DNA from: Sphingomonas phyllosphaerae FA2
GTDB taxonomy: Bacteria; Pseudomonadota; Alphaproteobacteria; Sphingomonadales; Sphingomonadaceae
Direction: 5' to 3'
Assembly: GCF_000427645.1 (NCBI RefSeq)
Contig: NZ_KE386571.1
Location: forward strand, 2,872,895 to 2,936,894
DNA length: 64,000 bases
The position numbers and the translations under genes were made by a program. Below, piece after piece: positions 1 to 8,406 of the stretch. The notes under the pieces were generated by a model. That model saw nothing but the letters and a program-made list of their open reading frames with translations. It did no database searches and had not been told where the DNA came from. Each line of letters starts with the position of its first letter. Position 1 is the stretch's first letter.

Positions 1-69
1 CTCGAACGATGCCGCCTCCAGGTCGACCTTGCCGCCATCGCCTATAATCTGCGGCGGGCTGCTGCTTGA
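1..69 (+). CDS. Transposase C-terminal fragment (IS5/IS1182-like), cut by window edge
   Basis: Frame 1 is open from the first base and ends at TGA 67-69, giving 22 residues. They end in DLAAIAYNLRR, a hydrophobic helix with the YNL(K/R)R ending typical of DDE transposases of the IS5/IS1182 type. Most of the gene lies outside the window, so intactness cannot be judged. About 100 bases after the stop there is a sequence that looks like an insertion sequence terminus (172-189), which supports the reading. The short length limits confidence, and the exact IS family is an inference. Confidence 0.6.
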   Translation, partial: LERCRLQVDLAAIAYNLRRAAA

Positions 70-189
70 ACGACCCGTTCGAGGCTTCTCGGCAGGGGAC
101 ATACACCCACCTACCTGCACGCTTGACGGCTCCCCCCATCGGCCAGAAAAGCCTTACCCGCCTTCTCGGGCGCCTTTCGCAGAGGTCTC
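1..189 (+). mobile_element. Right end of an insertion sequence
   Basis: This covers the transposase C-terminus (1-69), about 100 non-coding bases and a terminal sequence at 172-189 that reads GAGACCTCTGCGAAAGGC on the opposite strand. Such GAGACCT(T/C)TGC ends are common for IS5/IS1182-type elements. Immediately beyond base 189 the sequence becomes a family-2 palindromic repeat that lacks its expected first bases, as if the element had inserted into that repeat. The left end is outside the window. Confidence 0.5.
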
Positions 190-266
190 GGCTTGACCCG
201 GGGTCCCGCTGTCTCAACCCGCCGGGCAAGAAGAAGCGGGGCCCCGGGTCGAGCCCGGGGCGACGG
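190..266. repeat. Family-2 palindromic repeat (GACCCGGGGTCCCGC type)
   Basis: An imperfect inverted repeat: arm CTTGACCCGGGGTCCCGC, a short loop containing CAAGAAGAAG, then GCGGGGCCCCGGGTC and GGGGCGACGG. Related copies lie at 11924-12004, 13621-13705, 23337-23421 and 53801-53881, all intergenic. It can fold into a long stem and resembles REP/BIME elements. Confidence 0.8.
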
Positions 267-273
267 AGATGGC

Positions 274-1152
274 CTAACCGACCAGCGTGACGCTCATCGT
301 GATCCGCTGCTCCCCATGCGCGGGCACCTCGAACACGCCGGGCTTGTCGCGATATTCGCCGTCATAGCCCTCCGGATCGGCGATGCCGTGCCACGGTTCG
401 ACGCAGACATAGGCCGCGCCGGGCTTGGTCCAGATGCCGAGCTTAGGCGTGTCGGGGAACGCGATATGGAGCTGCGGTGCGCCGTCGACGCCGTAAATAA
501 TCGCCTGCGAGGCGACCGGGTCCCACACCAGGGCGTCGTCGGTGAACAGATCGTCGGCGAGGTGCAGCACGGTACCATCGAGCGGCGACGGGCGCTCGGT
601 CGCGGCGATCGTGCCGTCGGCGGCAATCACCTTCAGCGCGCCGGGCTCGTCCTTTTCGAACGCGATGCGATGCGCGGCGCGGTCCTGTCCGTAGGGCAGC
701 GGCCAGGCGAAGGCAGGGTGGAAGCCGAAGCTGGCCGGCAGCGGCGCGTCGGCCGGGTTGACGACCGTCACCTCGATGCCGAGCGTCGCGTCGCGCAGCT
801 CGAACGCTACCTCCAGCCGGAACGCGAACGGATAGGCGGCGCGCGTCGCCTGATCGTCGGTCAGCGCGAACACCGCGCGCGTCGCGCTGGTCTCGATCAC
901 CGAGAAGACGCTGCGCCGCGCGAAGCCGTGCTTGGCGATCGGGTAGGATACGCCATCGACCTTGATCGCGCCGCTGGCGGTCATCCCGACCACCGGGAAC
1001 AGGAGCGGCGCGCGCCCGGTCCAGAAGCGTGGGTCGGCGTCGGTCATCAGCTCGCGCCCGTCGGCATCGGTCAGCGACGACAGCTCCGCGCCCAGCGGGT
1101 TGATCGCGGCGGTCAGCGTGCCGTTCGAGATCCGGATCCAGTCGTCAGCCAC
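274..1152 (-). CDS. Aldose 1-epimerase family protein
   Basis: A 292-residue protein of the galactose mutarotase-like beta-sandwich family (the LacX/YeaD-like branch rather than classical GalM). Visible family features are the N-terminal strand around NPLGAELSSL, the conserved His in FGFHPAFAWPL in the middle, and the C-terminal VCVEPWHG block that supplies the catalytic Glu. It probably interconverts anomers of a hexose or hexose phosphate in the cytoplasm; there is no signal peptide. It starts with GTG at 1152 and overlaps the end of pheT by 8 bases, so it is probably co-transcribed with pheS-pheT as the last gene. The substrate cannot be told from sequence. Confidence 0.85.
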   Translation of the reverse strand: MADDWIRISNGTLTAAINPLGAELSSLTDADGRELMTDADPRFWTGRAPLLFPVVGMTASGAIKVDGVSYPIAKHGFARRSVFSVIETSATRAVFALTDDQATRAAYPFAFRLEVAFELRDATLGIEVTVVNPADAPLPASFGFHPAFAWPLPYGQDRAAHRIAFEKDEPGALKVIAADGTIAATERPSPLDGTVLHLADDLFTDDALVWDPVASQAIIYGVDGAPQLHIAFPDTPKLGIWTKPGAAYVCVEPWHGIADPEGYDGEYRDKPGVFEVPAHGEQRITMSVTLVG

Positions 1153-3508
1153 GTAATTGCGCTCCCTGCTTGGCGGCGGCGGCGACCACCTTGTCGGCGA
1201 TCGCCTTCAGATCGGCGTCGGTGAAGCTCTTCTCGGCGGGCTGGAGCACCACCTCGACCGCGACCGATTTGTGCCCCTCGGCGACGCCCGCGCCGGTGAA
1301 CACGTCGAAGACCCGCGCGCGCGTGATCACGGCCTTGTCCGCTCCCTTGACCGCACGCACCAGCGCCTCGGCCGAGACGTCGGCGGGGACGAGGAACGCG
1401 AAGTCGCGGCGCACCGGCTGGAGCGCGGGCGGCGCATAGGCCGGGCGCATGAAGCCCGATCCGCGCTTCGCCGGGATCGCGTCGAGATACAGCTCGACCG
1501 CGGCGACCTGACCCGACAGGTCGAACGCCTTCATCACCGCCGGATGGACCGCACCGAACGCCGCCAGCACCGTCTTCGGCCCGAGTCGCAGCGTGCCCGA
1601 GCGTCCGGGGTGGAAGGCCGCGCCCGCCTCGCCCATCACCTGAAGGTTGTCGACCGGCGCGCCCGCCGCCGCGAGCAGCGCCAGCGCCTCGGCCTTGGCA
1701 TCATAGGCGTCGAACCCGGCAGCCTTGCCCTCGCGCCAGCCGCGCGCGCGCTTGTCGCCCGCCAGCACGACGCCGACGGTCGCGCGCTCGCCCTCGGCGA
1801 GATAGCGCCGCCCGATCTCGAACAGCCGCACCGTCTCGACGCCCTGCCGCAGATTGCGCTCGGCCGCCGAGAGCAGGCCGGGGAGCAGCGACGGGCGCAT
1901 CACCTTCAGCTCCTCGCTGATCGGGTTCGCCAGCCGCCATGCCGCCTCGCCGAACGGCGCGACCTGTTTCTCGCTGAGGAAGCTCCACGTCACCGCCTCG
2001 TCGAGCCCGCGCGCCGCGGCGGCGCGGCGGGTGCGGCGCTCGATACGCTGTTCGGGCGTCGCGGTCGGGCGCGCGACGCCGGGGGTGCGCGGCAGCGGCA
2101 CCGGGGCGACCTTGTCGATCCCCTCGATGCGGATCACTTCCTCGACCAGATCGGCGGTGCCGTCCACATCGCGCCGCCACGTCGGCGGAGTGACGTTCCA
2201 CGCGTCGTCGACCGCAAAGCCGAGCGATTCGAGGATCGCGCGCTGCCGCTCCGGCGCGACCGCGAGCCCGCCAAGCGTCTCGGCGCGCGCCGGATCATAG
2301 GCGTAGGAGCGCGTGCCGAGCGGGGGCTCGCCCGCGCGGGTGACGCCGCTGGCGGTGCCGCCGCAATATTCGAGGACGAGGAAGGTCGCGATCGCGAGGC
2401 CATCATCGAGGAACGCCGGGTCGACGCCGCGCTCGAACCGCTGGCGCGCGTCGCTGGTCAGCGCCAGCTTCTGCCCGGTGCGCGCGATCGCCTCCGGGGT
2501 GAAGTAGGCACATTCGATCACGACGTCGGTGGTCGCGTCCGACACGCCCGAATGCGCGCCGCCCATGATCCCGCCAATGTCGTGCACCGCGACATCGTCG
2601 GCGATGACCGTCATGCCGGCCGCCAGCGTGTAGGTCTTGCCGTTGAGCGCTTCGACCGTCTCGCCGTCGCGCGCCTGACGCGCGACCAGCCCGCCCGACA
2701 GCTTCGCCTTGTCATAGACGTGCAGCGGGCGACCGAGATCGACCGTCAGGTAATTGGTGATGTCGACCAAAGCCGAGATCGGCTTCTGCCCGATCGCGCG
2801 CAGCCGCTTGGTCATCCACTCGGGCGCGGCGCCGTTGGTGAGCCCGCGCACACCTTGCGCGAAGAACGCCGGGCAGCCCGCCGCATCCTCGATCCGCACG
2901 TCGGGGCCAGCGCCCTCGCCCGCGACCTCAGGGACGGTCGGCGGCACCAACGTACCGAGCCCCGCCGCCGCCAGATCGCGCGCGATGCCGTGGACGCCCA
3001 TGCAATCCTGCTTGTTCGGCGTCACCGACACCTCGATCACCGGATCGCCGAGCCCGGCGTAATCGGCGAAGGACGTGCCGACCGGCGCATCCGCGGGCAG
3101 TTCGATGATGCCGTCGTGATCCTCGCCCAGCTCCAGCTCGCGGGTCGAGCACATCATGCCGTTCGATTCGACGCCACGGATCGCGGCGACCTTGAGCACC
3201 ATGCCATTCGCGGGCACCGCCGCGCCCGGCTTGCCGAACACGCCGACCAGCCCGGCGCGCGCGTTGGGCGCGCCGCACACCACCTGCAACGGGCCGTCAC
3301 CGGCATCGACCGACAGCACCTGCAACTTATCGGCCTGCGGGTGGCGTTCGGCGGTGAGCACGCGCGCGACGGTGAAGCCGTCCAGTTTGGCGGCGGGGTC
3401 GGTGACGCCCTCCACCTCCAGCCCGATGTTGGTGAGCGCGACCACGATCTCGTCGAGCGACGCGGTCGTTTCGAGATGGTCCTTGAGCCAGGAGAGGGTG
3501 AATTTCAT
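1145..3508 (-). CDS. pheT: Phenylalanine--tRNA ligase beta subunit
   Basis: A 787-residue beta subunit of the heterotetrameric class II enzyme that charges tRNA-Phe. The start at 3508 gives the canonical MKFTLSWLKDHL; the open frame extends 27 codons further upstream, but that part is not family-like and runs into a repeat-like stretch (CTCCTGCGCAGGCAGGAG). Domains in order: an EMAP/tRNA-binding-like domain (about residues 40-150, with the HPQADKLQVL and NARAG blocks), the B3/B4 editing region, B5, the catalytic-like core and a C-terminal anticodon-binding FDX-ACB domain ending near VVLQPAEKSFTD. It lies 58 bases downstream of pheS. The length is normal. Confidence 0.97.
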   Translation of the reverse strand: MKFTLSWLKDHLETTASLDEIVVALTNIGLEVEGVTDPAAKLDGFTVARVLTAERHPQADKLQVLSVDAGDGPLQVVCGAPNARAGLVGVFGKPGAAVPANGMVLKVAAIRGVESNGMMCSTRELELGEDHDGIIELPADAPVGTSFADYAGLGDPVIEVSVTPNKQDCMGVHGIARDLAAAGLGTLVPPTVPEVAGEGAGPDVRIEDAAGCPAFFAQGVRGLTNGAAPEWMTKRLRAIGQKPISALVDITNYLTVDLGRPLHVYDKAKLSGGLVARQARDGETVEALNGKTYTLAAGMTVIADDVAVHDIGGIMGGAHSGVSDATTDVVIECAYFTPEAIARTGQKLALTSDARQRFERGVDPAFLDDGLAIATFLVLEYCGGTASGVTRAGEPPLGTRSYAYDPARAETLGGLAVAPERQRAILESLGFAVDDAWNVTPPTWRRDVDGTADLVEEVIRIEGIDKVAPVPLPRTPGVARPTATPEQRIERRTRRAAAARGLDEAVTWSFLSEKQVAPFGEAAWRLANPISEELKVMRPSLLPGLLSAAERNLRQGVETVRLFEIGRRYLAEGERATVGVVLAGDKRARGWREGKAAGFDAYDAKAEALALLAAAGAPVDNLQVMGEAGAAFHPGRSGTLRLGPKTVLAAFGAVHPAVMKAFDLSGQVAAVELYLDAIPAKRGSGFMRPAYAPPALQPVRRDFAFLVPADVSAEALVRAVKGADKAVITRARVFDVFTGAGVAEGHKSVAVEVVLQPAEKSFTDADLKAIADKVVAAAAKQGAQLRG

Positions 3509-3566
3509 TTTACTTCCCGTCGCTCCTGCGCAGGCAGGAGGCTTAATATCGTTGCTTCGATGACGA

Positions 3567-4682
3567 TCAAGCCGGCGTACCGACGCCACCCGACAGGGTC
3601 GGCATGTCGAGCGCGCTGAACCCGTAATGCTTCAGCCAACGGATATCGCCGTCGAAGAACGGGCGCAGATCGTCCATGCCGTATTTCAGCATCGCCAGCC
3701 GGTCGATCCCGCAGCCGAACGCGAAGCCCTGCCATTCGTCGGGATCGAGCCCGCATGCTTCGATCACCTTCGGATGGACCATGCCGCTGCCCAGCACTTC
3801 CATCCAGCCTTCCGACCCGCCGATCACGCGCTTGCCCTTGACCACCGAATAGCCAACGTCGACCTCCGCCGAAGGCTCGGTGAACGGGAAATAGCTGGGG
3901 CGCAGGCGGAGCACGATATCGTCGCGCTCGAAGAACGCCTTGAGGAACGTCTCCAGCGTCCATTTCAGATGGCCGAGCGTGATCCCCTTGTCGATCACCA
4001 GCCCCTCGACCTGATGGAACATCGGCGTGTGCGTCGCATCGCTGTCGGAGCGATAGGTGCGACCCGGCGCGATGATGCGGATCGGCGGCTTGTTGGCCAG
4101 CATCGTGCGGATCTGCACCGGCGAGGTGTGGGTGCGGAGGACGCGTGGCGTCTCGCGGTCGTTGGGATCGCTGTCCTCACGCCCGGCGAGGTAGAAGGTG
4201 TCGTGCATCGCGCGCGCCGGGTGCGTCTCCGGGATATTGAGCGCGCCAAAATTGTGCCAGTCGGTCTCCATCTCCGGCCCGCTCGCCACCGCGAAGCCGA
4301 GGTCTGCGAAGATTTCCGCGAGTTCGTCCATCACCTGGCTGACCGGATGGACCGTGCCGGGCAGCGGCGCGTCGGCGGGCAGCGTCATATCGAGCGCCTC
4401 GCTGGCGAGCTGCGCGTCAAGCGCGACCTGCTCCAGATGGCTTTTGCGCGCCGCGATCGCGCTGGTCACCGCCTCGCGCAGCCCGTGGATCGCGGGACCG
4501 CGCGCCTGGCGCTCCTCGGGGGAGAGCGCGCCCATCGTCTTGAGCAGCTGCGTGACGCGCCCCTGCTTGCCCAGCGCATCGACCCGCACCGCCTCCAGCG
4601 CATCGAGCGAGGCCGAGGCCTCGATCGCGACGAGCAGATGGGTCTTGAGGTCGTCGGTGTCGGTCATCGTGTTATCCGTCAT
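3567..4682 (-). CDS. pheS: Phenylalanine--tRNA ligase alpha subunit
   Basis: A 371-residue catalytic alpha subunit. The N-terminal coiled coil (about residues 1-100) is followed by the class II core with motif 2 ([11 protein letters not shown]) and motif 3 ([14 protein letters not shown]), which bind ATP and phenylalanine. Two starts are possible: ATG 4682, or ATG 4667 (MTDTDDLK, 366 residues). The upstream gene on the same strand ends at 4672, so ATG 4682 gives an 11-base overlap and ATG 4667 leaves a small gap; I cannot choose firmly. It forms an operon with pheT. The genes for L20 and L35 lie further upstream on the same strand, as in many bacteria, but here they are separated by an inserted GIY-YIG gene and a repeat array. 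Confidence 0.96.
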   Translation of the reverse strand: MTDNTMTDTDDLKTHLLVAIEASASLDALEAVRVDALGKQGRVTQLLKTMGALSPEERQARGPAIHGLREAVTSAIAARKSHLEQVALDAQLASEALDMTLPADAPLPGTVHPVSQVMDELAEIFADLGFAVASGPEMETDWHNFGALNIPETHPARAMHDTFYLAGREDSDPNDRETPRVLRTHTSPVQIRTMLANKPPIRIIAPGRTYRSDSDATHTPMFHQVEGLVIDKGITLGHLKWTLETFLKAFFERDDIVLRLRPSYFPFTEPSAEVDVGYSVVKGKRVIGGSEGWMEVLGSGMVHPKVIEACGLDPDEWQGFAFGCGIDRLAMLKYGMDDLRPFFDGDIRWLKHYGFSALDMPTLSGGVGTPA

Positions 4683-4983
4683 GCGTGCCGTCCAAGCCGA
4701 TGCTTGGCGCCAAGTCCAGCCATTGCGGGTTCGTTTCCTCGATCAGCCGCAGCTTCCAGTCGCGATTCCATTTCTTGAGCTGCTTCTCGCGCAGGATGGC
4801 GGCGGCCATCGTGTCGGCGGTTTCGTACCAGACGAGGCGGGTTACGTCGTAGCGTGACGTGAAGCCCTCGAAGGTGCCATGGCGATGCTGGATGAGGCGC
4901 GCGAGCAGGTTCGAGGTGACGCCGATGTAGAGTGTGCCGTGGGGACGGCTGGCGAGGATGTAGACGCATGGTTGCCGCTCCAT
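4672..4983 (-). CDS. GIY-YIG nuclease superfamily protein
   Basis: A 103-residue single-domain protein of the UPF0213/YhbQ-like GIY-YIG group. The motif is seen as [20 protein letters not shown] near the N-terminus, followed by a conserved Arg in the next helix (LLARLIQH) and a conserved Glu in [11 protein letters not shown]. No DNA-binding domain is fused. Family members of this size are widespread in sphingomonads, often in several copies beside repeats; a role in DNA processing is suggested by the fold but unproven. Its 3' end overlaps the first possible pheS start by 11 bases, so it sits just upstream of pheS on the same strand, and its 5' side abuts the tandem repeat array. Confidence 0.85.
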   Translation of the reverse strand: MERQPCVYILASRPHGTLYIGVTSNLLARLIQHRHGTFEGFTSRYDVTRLVWYETADTMAAAILREKQLKKWNRDWKLRLIEETNPQWLDLAPSIGLDGTHDG

Positions 4984-4996
4984 TTCCCGCCCCTTT

Positions 4997-5434
4997 CGTC
5001 ATTCCCGCGGAGGCGGGAATCCGGAACCTCTGACGCCTGCGCTTCTATCGATGAACCTGCGCGTCTTGATCCCCGCCTGCGCGGGGATGACGTTACGCGC
5101 GGGGATGACGTCACGCGTGGGGCCGCGGCGGTGGAAGACGCCGCGTCGTTGTCGGCGTGGGTCGCTTACCCACTTCCGTCATTCCCGCGAAGGCGGGAAT
5201 CCAGAACCTCCGACGTTTGCGCCTCTATCGACGGACCTGCGCGTCTGGATCCCCGCCTTCGCGGGGATGACGTTAGCGGCGGGGCCAAGGCGGTGGAAGA
5301 CGCCGCCTCGTTGCCGGCGGGGGGCGCTTACCCATTTCCGTCATTCCCGCGGAGGCGGGAATCCAGAACCTCTGGCGGTTGCGCCTCCATCGACGGACCT
5401 GCGCGTCTGGATCCCCGCCTGCGCGGGGATGACG
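4997..5434. repeat. Tandem array of three family-1 palindromic repeats
   Basis: Three copies of a roughly 96-base imperfect inverted repeat lie at 4997-5092, 5177-5272 and 5339-5434. Each starts CGTCATTCCCGCG(G/A)AGGCGG, contains a loop around CCTGCGCGTC and ends CCCCGCC..GCGGGGATGACG. The spacers are also related (GGCGGTGGAAGACGCCGC ... GGGCGCTTACCCA), so the second and third copies are duplicated together with their spacer at a period of about 162 bases. A partial copy, CGCGGGGATGACGTCACGCG, lies near 5100. Single copies of the family lie at 9995, 20038, 43142 and 59925. The block fills the gap from 4984 to 5440; no gene was seen in it. Confidence 0.9.
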
Positions 5435-5440
5435 ACAACG

Positions 5441-5475
5441 AAAAGGGCGCCGGTGTTGCCACCGACGCCTTTTTT
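5441..5475 (-). terminator. Intrinsic terminator for rpmI-rplT
   Basis: GC-rich inverted repeat AAAAGGGCGCCGGTG-TTG-CCACCGACGCCTTTTTT. Read on the minus strand the stem is followed by CCCTTTTCG, and on the plus strand by TTTTTTG, so it may work in both directions. It lies about 100 bases beyond the rplT stop codon. The sequence between (5476-5575) holds no recognisable gene. Confidence 0.65.
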
Positions 5476-5575
5476 GCATCTCATCCGTCACGCCGTCAGA
5501 CAGATCGGCGTAGCCGATCCGCTGCCCGCCGTGACGAGTCCCGCGCCTGCTGTCGCAGGCACGGGCCGTCCGCGA

Positions 5576-5941
5576 TCAGGCGGCCTGCGGGAGTGCCGCC
5601 TTCGCCTGCGCGATGATGGCGGTGAAAGCCTCACCCTCGTGCATCGCGATGTCGGCCAGGACCTTCCGGTCGAGGTCGACGCCCGCCAGCTTCAGGCCGT
5701 GCATGAACTGCGAATAGGTCAGACCCTCGGCGCGGACGCCGGCGTTGATGCGCTGGATCCACAGGCCACGGAACGTGCGCTTCTTAACCTTGCGGTCGCG
5801 ATAGGCGTACTGGCCGGCCTTTTCGACCGCCTGACGGGCGACGCGGATCGTGTTCTTGCGACGACCGCGATAGCCCTTGGCCTGTTCCAGGATGTTCTTG
5901 TGCTTGGCGCGAGTGGTTACGCCCCGCTTGACGCGTGCCAT
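5576..5941 (-). CDS. rplT: 50S ribosomal protein L20
   Basis: A 121-residue, strongly basic ribosomal protein of normal length. It starts [15 protein letters not shown] and carries the conserved [17 protein letters not shown] and [11 protein letters not shown] blocks of L20, which binds 23S rRNA early in 50S assembly. The start ATG is at 5941, 17 bases downstream of the rpmI stop codon, so the two are co-transcribed. In many bacteria infC precedes rpmI; no infC is present upstream here. Some L20 proteins repress their own operon, but no leader structure for this was recognised. Confidence 0.98.
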   Translation of the reverse strand: MARVKRGVTTRAKHKNILEQAKGYRGRRKNTIRVARQAVEKAGQYAYRDRKVKKRTFRGLWIQRINAGVRAEGLTYSQFMHGLKLAGVDLDRKVLADIAMHEGEAFTAIIAQAKAALPQAA

Positions 5942-5958
5942 ATCTTATTCCTTCTCGC

Positions 5959-6162
5959 TCAGCTGAGACCGTAGGGCGCCCAGGCCTTCACCGCGGCGGT
6001 GTCGGCCTTCGACAGCACCTTGGTGCGGCGATTCTGGCGGATGTACTTGGCGTTGTGGCTCATCAGGCGGTGGCGCTTGCCAGCGACGCCGTGCTTCAGA
6101 AGGCCGGTGGCCGTCAGCTTGAAGCGCTTCTTCACGCCACTCTTGGTCTTGAGCTTGGGCAT
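5959..6162 (-). CDS. rpmI: 50S ribosomal protein L35
   Basis: A 67-residue basic protein starting MPKLKTKSGVKKRFK with the L35 signature KRHRL in the middle. ATG 6162 was chosen over the ATG two codons upstream (6168) because it gives the universal MPKLKT start and places AAAGG at a good distance; from 6168 the ribosome-binding site would touch the start codon. It is a structural component of the 50S subunit and the first gene of the rpmI-rplT operon. The gap to the divergent AsmA gene (6163-6341) should hold both promoters, but none was recognised with confidence. Confidence 0.97.
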   Translation of the reverse strand: MPKLKTKSGVKKRFKLTATGLLKHGVAGKRHRLMSHNAKYIRQNRRTKVLSKADTAAVKAWAPYGLS

Positions 6163-6341
6163 TTTCATCCTTTCTGCTGCGCGAATCGACTGAGACGGCC
6201 GCGGCAGCCCTCGTTGGCCGGGCCGTCCGTATCCGCCGATCGCTCGGAAGCGGGCCGCATAGCGACACACCGCCCGGAAAGCAACCACCGAGGGGAAGCG
6301 GACGCAGGGAACCCGCGCCGCGATCTCGCGATTGTACCGCA

Positions 6342-8405
6342 ATGGCAACGACCGCACCCGCGCCGCAGACCAAACCGCGTTGGCGGCGGATTGCGCGCAA
6401 CGTCGCGGTGGTGCTGGTCGCGACGCTGGCGGCGATCTGGCTGGTGCTGTTCATCACCAAGGGCCGGTTCCTGAAGGGCACGTTCGAGCGCGTCGTCGGC
6501 GGGCTGACCAACCGCCCGGTGACGGTCGGTGGCGACTTCCAGCTCTATTTCGCGCCGCTGAAGATCAAATTCTATGCCGAGAAGCTCGCGATCGCCAATC
6601 CGGCGTGGGCGACGCGACCCTATCTGTTCACCGCCGACCGGATCGACACGCGAATCGCGCCGCTGTCGCTGCTGTTCGGCAAGCGGCGGCTCTACTGGCT
6701 CGACCTGACCAACGGCGCGGTCGATCTCGAATGGACGAAGGCGCACGACCACAACAGCTGGACGTTCAGCGAGAAGAAGGGCGGCAAGCCGCTCGACCTG
6801 CCGCGCATCGATCGCGCGACCGTCACCGGCACGCAGGTCCGCTACCTCGATCCGCGGCTGCAATTGCTTGCCGACGTCAAGCTCGACACGATCCGCTCGA
6901 CCGATGCGCGGATCGGGCAGGCGGTCGGGCTGGACGGGGGTGGACGGCTGCGGGGCACGCCGTTCACGGTCGTCGCGCGGCTGCTGTCGCCCGACGCTAC
7001 CGTTGCGCGCGGCAAGAACGAGCTGGTGATGCGCGCGCGGGCGGCGGGCAACACGCTCGACGTCGCGGGGACGCTGCCGAGCATCGCGGCGTTCGAGAAC
7101 GTGCCGCTGGCGGTGCAGGCGCGCGGGCGCAATCTTGCGACCTTGCTCGACATCATCGGCGTGGCGATCCCGAACACGCGCACCTACCGATTGCGTGCGC
7201 AACTGGTGCAGAGCGGGCCGGAATATCGCTTCACGCATTTGCGCGGGACGTTCGGCGACAGTGACGTCCGCGGGCAGCTGACGATCGCCAATCGCGAACG
7301 GCTCCACCTCGATTCGCAACTGACCACGCGCCAGCTCGATATCGTCGATGCCGCGCCGTTCATCGGCTACAATCCCGATATCGTCGCGGAGAAGGGCGCG
7401 GTCGCCGCCGCCGCCGCGACCGGGGCCGCACCCGCGCGGGTCCTGCCCGACGCCGCGCTGCCGATCGCGACGATGCAGCGCTTCGACGCCGATCTGAAAT
7501 GGCATATCGACCGGGTCCGCTCGAAACGGCTGCCGATCTCCGACATCGACATGGTGCTCGATCTGGAGCGCGGGCGGCTGGCGCTGTCGCCGCTGACGAT
7601 GTCGATGGCGCGCGGCAATCTTGCCACCGACACGGTGTTCGACACGCGGCAGCGTCCGAGCGCGGTCAGCTATGACGTGCGGCTTGCCCCCACGCCGCTC
7701 GGGCAGTTGCTTGCGGGCTATGGCGTCGCCGAATCGGGCACCAGCGGCACGATCCGCGGGCGCATCCAGCTGAAAGGGCGCGGCGATACGATCCACGACT
7801 CGCTGTCGACCGCCAATGGCCGCATCGCCTTCGTCATCCCGAGCGGCAGCCTGTGGACGCGCAACGTCCAGCTCGCGGAGATCGACCTGGGCGTCTTCAT
7901 CCAGAAGATGTTCGAGCAGGAATTGAAGGAGCCGGTGCAGATCAATTGCGGGCTGGTCGCCTTCACCGTGCGCAACGGCGTCGCGGCGACCGACCCGATC
8001 CTGATCGACACCAAGAAGAACGTGATCCTCGGCAACGGCGGCTTCAGCTTCAGGAGCGAGGCGCTCGACCTCGCCTTCCGCGCCGATGCGAAGAAGTTCA
8101 GCCTGTTCTCGGGTCAGTCGCCGGTCGGGGTCAGCGGCTATTTCGCGTCGCCGTCGCTCAACGTGATCTCGCCACAGCTGGTGGCGCGCGCCGGGGCGGG
8201 TCTGGGGCTGGCGATCGTCGCGACGCCGGTCGCCGCGCTGCTGGCGTTCGTCGATCCCGGTGACGCCAAGGCGGCGCAATGCGGGCCGGTGCTCGCCGCC
8301 CGGCCCGCCGCGGCGCAGCGCGACATCAACGGCAAACCGCGCAAGGATGTCGGCGCGGGCAAGGTTGAGGGTCAGAAGCGCAAGAAATTCCTAGGCATCT
8401 TCTGA
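6342..8405 (+). CDS. AsmA family protein
   Basis: A 687-residue inner-membrane-anchored protein. One transmembrane helix (about residues 18-41) follows a basic N-terminus (KPRWRRIARN), and the rest is a long periplasmic region of repeated beta-rich segments. The segment after the helix (GRFLKGTFERVVGGLTNRPV) and the C-terminal block with GRIQLKGRGDTIHDSLSTAN are typical of AsmA/TamB-like bridge proteins. These are thought to move phospholipids between the membranes or assist outer membrane biogenesis. The C-terminal tail is basic (GQKRKKFLGIF) and Ala-rich. The stop codon lies one base before the GTG start of the DNA ligase gene, so the two may be co-transcribed. Confidence 0.88.
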   Translation: MATTAPAPQTKPRWRRIARNVAVVLVATLAAIWLVLFITKGRFLKGTFERVVGGLTNRPVTVGGDFQLYFAPLKIKFYAEKLAIANPAWATRPYLFTADRIDTRIAPLSLLFGKRRLYWLDLTNGAVDLEWTKAHDHNSWTFSEKKGGKPLDLPRIDRATVTGTQVRYLDPRLQLLADVKLDTIRSTDARIGQAVGLDGGGRLRGTPFTVVARLLSPDATVARGKNELVMRARAAGNTLDVAGTLPSIAAFENVPLAVQARGRNLATLLDIIGVAIPNTRTYRLRAQLVQSGPEYRFTHLRGTFGDSDVRGQLTIANRERLHLDSQLTTRQLDIVDAAPFIGYNPDIVAEKGAVAAAAATGAAPARVLPDAALPIATMQRFDADLKWHIDRVRSKRLPISDIDMVLDLERGRLALSPLTMSMARGNLATDTVFDTRQRPSAVSYDVRLAPTPLGQLLAGYGVAESGTSGTIRGRIQLKGRGDTIHDSLSTANGRIAFVIPSGSLWTRNVQLAEIDLGVFIQKMFEQELKEPVQINCGLVAFTVRNGVAATDPILIDTKKNVILGNGGFSFRSEALDLAFRADAKKFSLFSGQSPVGVSGYFASPSLNVISPQLVARAGAGLGLAIVATPVAALLAFVDPGDAKAAQCGPVLAARPAAAQRDINGKPRKDVGAGKVEGQKRKKFLGIF

Positions 8406-8406
8406 C

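Noticed and set aside
1157..3619. 820-codon open frame on the plus strand opposite pheT
   Set aside because: It is a shadow frame of the GC-rich pheT gene: Arg/His/Gly-rich, with no family resemblance. Similar long shadows opposite the membrane operon (30207-32657), the 799-residue protein (35193-37895) and the molybdoenzyme (51188-53899) were rejected for the same reason.
4997..5434. CRISPR array
   Set aside because: Only three units of about 96 bases with internal dyad symmetry; the spacers resemble each other, single copies occur elsewhere in intergenic gaps, and no cas gene is present. They are REP/BIME-like repeats.
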